A stretch of 63,233 nt of DNA from Pantoea eucrina. Its GTDB lineage: Bacteria > Pseudomonadota > Gammaproteobacteria > Enterobacterales > Enterobacteriaceae. Positions 60,961 through 63,233 of this stretch are shown in pieces. The position numbers and the translations under genes are program-made. Location of the stretch: the NCBI RefSeq assembly GCF_002095385.1, contig NZ_MIPP01000022.1, positions 1-63,233 on the forward strand, in the 5' to 3' direction. Below the pieces are notes generated by a model. It was not told where the DNA came from. It worked only from the letters and a program-made list of their open reading frames with translations, and did no database searches. Numbering within the stretch: the first letter of the stretch is position 1; the number at the start of each line of letters is the position of its first letter.

Positions 60961-62252
60961 ATGGATCTCTCTGCTGTTCAGGCCAGACCAACGCGGCGGC
61001 GTTATATTACGCTGTTAATGATCTTTATTACCGTGGTTATTTGTTATGTGGACCGCGCTAATTTAGCGGTAGCCTCAGCCCATATTCAGGAGGAGTTTGG
61101 CATTACCAAAGCGGAAATGGGCTATATTTTTCCGCCTTTGCCTGGCTATATACGCTCTGCCAGATCCCGGGAGGCTGGTTTCTCGATCGCGTGGGTTCGC
61201 GGCTGACCTATTTTATTGCCATCCTCGGCTGGTCGGTGGCGACATTATTTCAGGGATTTGCCACGGGCTTATTATCGCTGATTAGCTTACGTGCGGTTAC
61301 CGGTGTATTTGAGGCGCCGGCATTCCCGACAAATAATCGCCTGGTAACCAGCTGGTTTCCGGAGCAGGAGCGTGCGTCTGCCGTTGGCTTCTACACCTCC
61401 GGACAGTTTGTCGGACTGGCATTCCTGACGCCGCTGCTGATCTGGATCCAGGAGCTGCTCAGCTGGCACTGGGTGTTTATCATTACCGGCGGAATTGGCA
61501 TCGTCTGGTCGCTGGTGTGGATCAAAGTGTACCGGGCACCCAGACACAGCAAAGGGATCAATCAGGCCGAGCTGGACTATATTCGCGAAGGTGGCGCAAT
61601 GGTTGACGGTGATGCGCCGTCAGAGAAAAAAGCACGCACCCGGCTTACAGCTGCCGACTGGAAACTGGTGTTCCACCGTAAACTGTGCGGCGTGTACCTT
61701 GGTCAGTTTGCGGTGACCTCAACGCTGTGGTTCTTCCTGACATGGTTCCCTAACTACCTGACCCAGGAAAAGCATATTGCCGCATTAACCGCCGGTTTCA
61801 TGACAACCGTACCGTTTCTGGCCGCCTTTTTCGGCGTGATCCTGTCTGGTATCGTGGCCGACAGGCTGGTGCGCAGCGGACGCTCAATCGGCTTCGCACG
61901 CAAAACGCCGATCATCTGCGGTCTGCTGATCTCTACCTGCATCATGGGTGCTAACTACACCAATGATCCCGTGTGGATTATGGTGCTGATGGCGCTGGCG
62001 TTCTTCGGTAACGGTTTCGCCTCAATCACCTGGTCACTGGTATCATCGCTGGCACCGGTTCGTCTGATTGGTCTGACCGGCGGCATGTTCAACTTTATCG
62101 GCGGACTTGGCGGTATTACGGTTCCGCTGGTGGTCGGTTATCTGGCGCAGGATTATGGCTTTGCTCCGGCTCTGGTGTATATCTCCGCCGTGGCGCTGGT
62201 GGGCGCACTCTCCTACATTCTGCTGGTCGGCGACGTGAAACGCGTTGGCTGA
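60961..62252 (+). pseudogene. dgoT: DgoT galactonate MFS transporter, frameshifted as read
   Basis: Anion:cation symporter (ACS) family MFS protein importing D-galactonate. The first 58 codons read normally ([10 protein letters not shown] to AEMGYIF), then the frame breaks at the T run 61127-61131. One extra T restores [20 protein letters not shown] and joins the downstream frame ([16 protein letters not shown]) that runs to TGA 62250-62252. As read, translation ends at 61206 after 81 residues. The repaired protein is 430 residues, the E. coli DgoT length. The remaining sequence has no other defect, so either this is a recent mutation or the T run was miscounted. Confidence 0.92.
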
Positions 62253-62353
62253 TCCGACGAGGCGCGCATGGAAGCGCGCATCCCCGCAAAACTGCTGCAC
62301 CCCGGCAGGGAATCGCGTACCGTATCAGCATCGGTTATTTGTCAGAGCGTCCC

Positions 62354-63233
62354 ATGTCAGAAAAACAGCTTACCTTTGCGCAGCGTCATCACCAGCTGAC
62401 CAATATCAACGTCTGGACCGCCGACAGCCAGTGGCTGGCGTTTGATGTGCGCCCCTCCGGCGCCTCTTTTACCGGCCTGACCATTGAGCGGGTTAACGTC
62501 TTTACGGGCGCCGTTGAGCTTCTCTATCAGGCGCGCGACGGGGCTCACGTTGGGGTGGTGACCGTAAGCCCCGACCTGCCGCCGCGCTACGTCTTTATTC
62601 ATGGCCCGGAACATCCTGATGCGCACTGGCATTACGATTTTCACCATCGCCGTGGCGTGATCGTGCAGAATGGCCATGCGGAGACGCTGGACGCCTGCGA
62701 TATTACCGCGCCCTATACGCCGGGCGCGCTGCGCGGCGGATCGCATGTGCATGTCTTTAGCCCGGACGGCACCCGCCTCAGCTTTACTTACAACGATCAT
62801 GTGATGCATGAGCGCGACAGCCGCGAGGATCTGCGCAACGTCGGCGTGGCCGTGCCGCTGCATCCGGTCTGTCCGGCTGAAAAACATCCGCGTGAGTATG
62901 ATGGCAGCCACTACTGCGTGCTGATCAGCCAGACGCAGCGCGACCCGCAGCCCGGCAGCGATGCGATCGATCGCGCTTATGAAGAGTGCTGGATTGGCGA
63001 TCGCGGCTATCAGAAAGCTGACGGCAGCTGGCAGCGCTGGGCTATCGCCTTTATCGGCGACACGCGCAGCGCCAGCGGGCAGAAGGTGCCGGAGGTGTTT
63101 ATCGTGGATTTACCGGACGCGCTGGCTGATTACGCCCGTCCCGGCAGCTCGCCGCTGGAGGGCAGCGATACCCGGATGCCGGCACCGCCGGCAGGGGTGC
63201 AGCAGCGGCGGCTGACGCATACCCGGGGTCTGG
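62354..63233 (+). CDS. yidR: YidR, DUF3748 beta-propeller protein, 3' end beyond the window
   Basis: Starts MSEKQLTFAQRHHQLTN and is open to the last base, giving 293 codons of a protein that is about 415 residues in E. coli YidR. TolB-like repeats are visible (WTADSQWLAFDVRPSG, GGSHVHVFSPDGTRLSFTYN), suggesting a beta-propeller. E. coli YidR is uncharacterised; similar propellers are found near oligogalacturonate lyases. The window contains no signal peptide for it. Confidence 0.85.
   Translation, partial: MSEKQLTFAQRHHQLTNINVWTADSQWLAFDVRPSGASFTGLTIERVNVFTGAVELLYQARDGAHVGVVTVSPDLPPRYVFIHGPEHPDAHWHYDFHHRRGVIVQNGHAETLDACDITAPYTPGALRGGSHVHVFSPDGTRLSFTYNDHVMHERDSREDLRNVGVAVPLHPVCPAEKHPREYDGSHYCVLISQTQRDPQPGSDAIDRAYEECWIGDRGYQKADGSWQRWAIAFIGDTRSASGQKVPEVFIVDLPDALADYARPGSSPLEGSDTRMPAPPAGVQQRRLTHTRGL

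Overview
The window is a stretch of enterobacterial chromosome around the replication origin. Gene content, order and protein lengths follow Escherichia coli closely: the rbs operon, kup, ravA-viaA, asnC-mioC-oriC-mnmG-rsmG, the atp operon, glmUS, pst-phoU, yieH/adeP, mnmE-yidC-yidD-rnpA-rpmH, dnaA-dnaN-recF-gyrB, yidA and dgo. Several features point to Erwiniaceae (Pantoea, Erwinia or a close relative) rather than Escherichia. An ovothiol synthase gene (ovoA) sits where E. coli has asnA, ygiW-qseBC lies between rbs and kup, and tna and bgl genes are absent from their usual places. The genus is inferred from gene content only.

Layout. 0.2-7.4 kb: the hsrA efflux gene converges on the ribose operon rbsDACBKR, whose RbsR operators lie at 7.4-7.5 kb. 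7.6-10.2 kb: ygiW, divergent from the two-component pair qseBC, with a PmrA/QseB-type box between them. 10.2-15.3 kb: kup, divergent from ravA-viaA. 15.4-18.7 kb: ovoA, asnC, mioC. 18.7-19.1 kb: oriC, with DnaA boxes, an AT-rich unwinding region and dense GATC sites. 19.1-29.4 kb: mnmG, rsmG and the complete atpIBEFHAGDC operon, ending in a strong terminator. 29.6-32.9 kb: glmU and glmS. 33.0-37.6 kb: pstSCAB-phoU behind two tandem Pho boxes. 37.7-39.0 kb: an unassigned MFS transporter. 39.0-39.6 kb: an array of palindromic repeats. 39.6-43.3 kb: yieH, adeP, a phosphopantetheinyl transferase gene and rutE. 43.5-45.1 kb: a hipBA toxin-antitoxin locus with a broken hipA. 45.5-49.3 kb: rpmH-rnpA-yidD-yidC-mnmE on the minus strand, divergent from dnaA-dnaN-recF-gyrB (49.9-56.0 kb). 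56.2-62.3 kb: yidA and the galactonate operon dgoRKADT. The window ends inside yidR.

Two themes go beyond routine annotation. First, three genes (glmU, hipA, dgoT) are broken by four small indels. Each looks like shortening of an A or T run, and restoring the missing bases gives the E. coli length for GlmU and DgoT and within one residue of it for HipA. GlmU is essential, so consensus errors are the likeliest cause. Second, a family of paired-hairpin elements with GTAGGGG...CCCCTAC ends is present as a roughly 600-bp array beside yieH, as a single element between dnaN and recF where it supplies the dnaN stop codon, and as a single hairpin between yidC and mnmE. I found no CRISPR array, rRNA, tRNA, insertion sequence or prophage.
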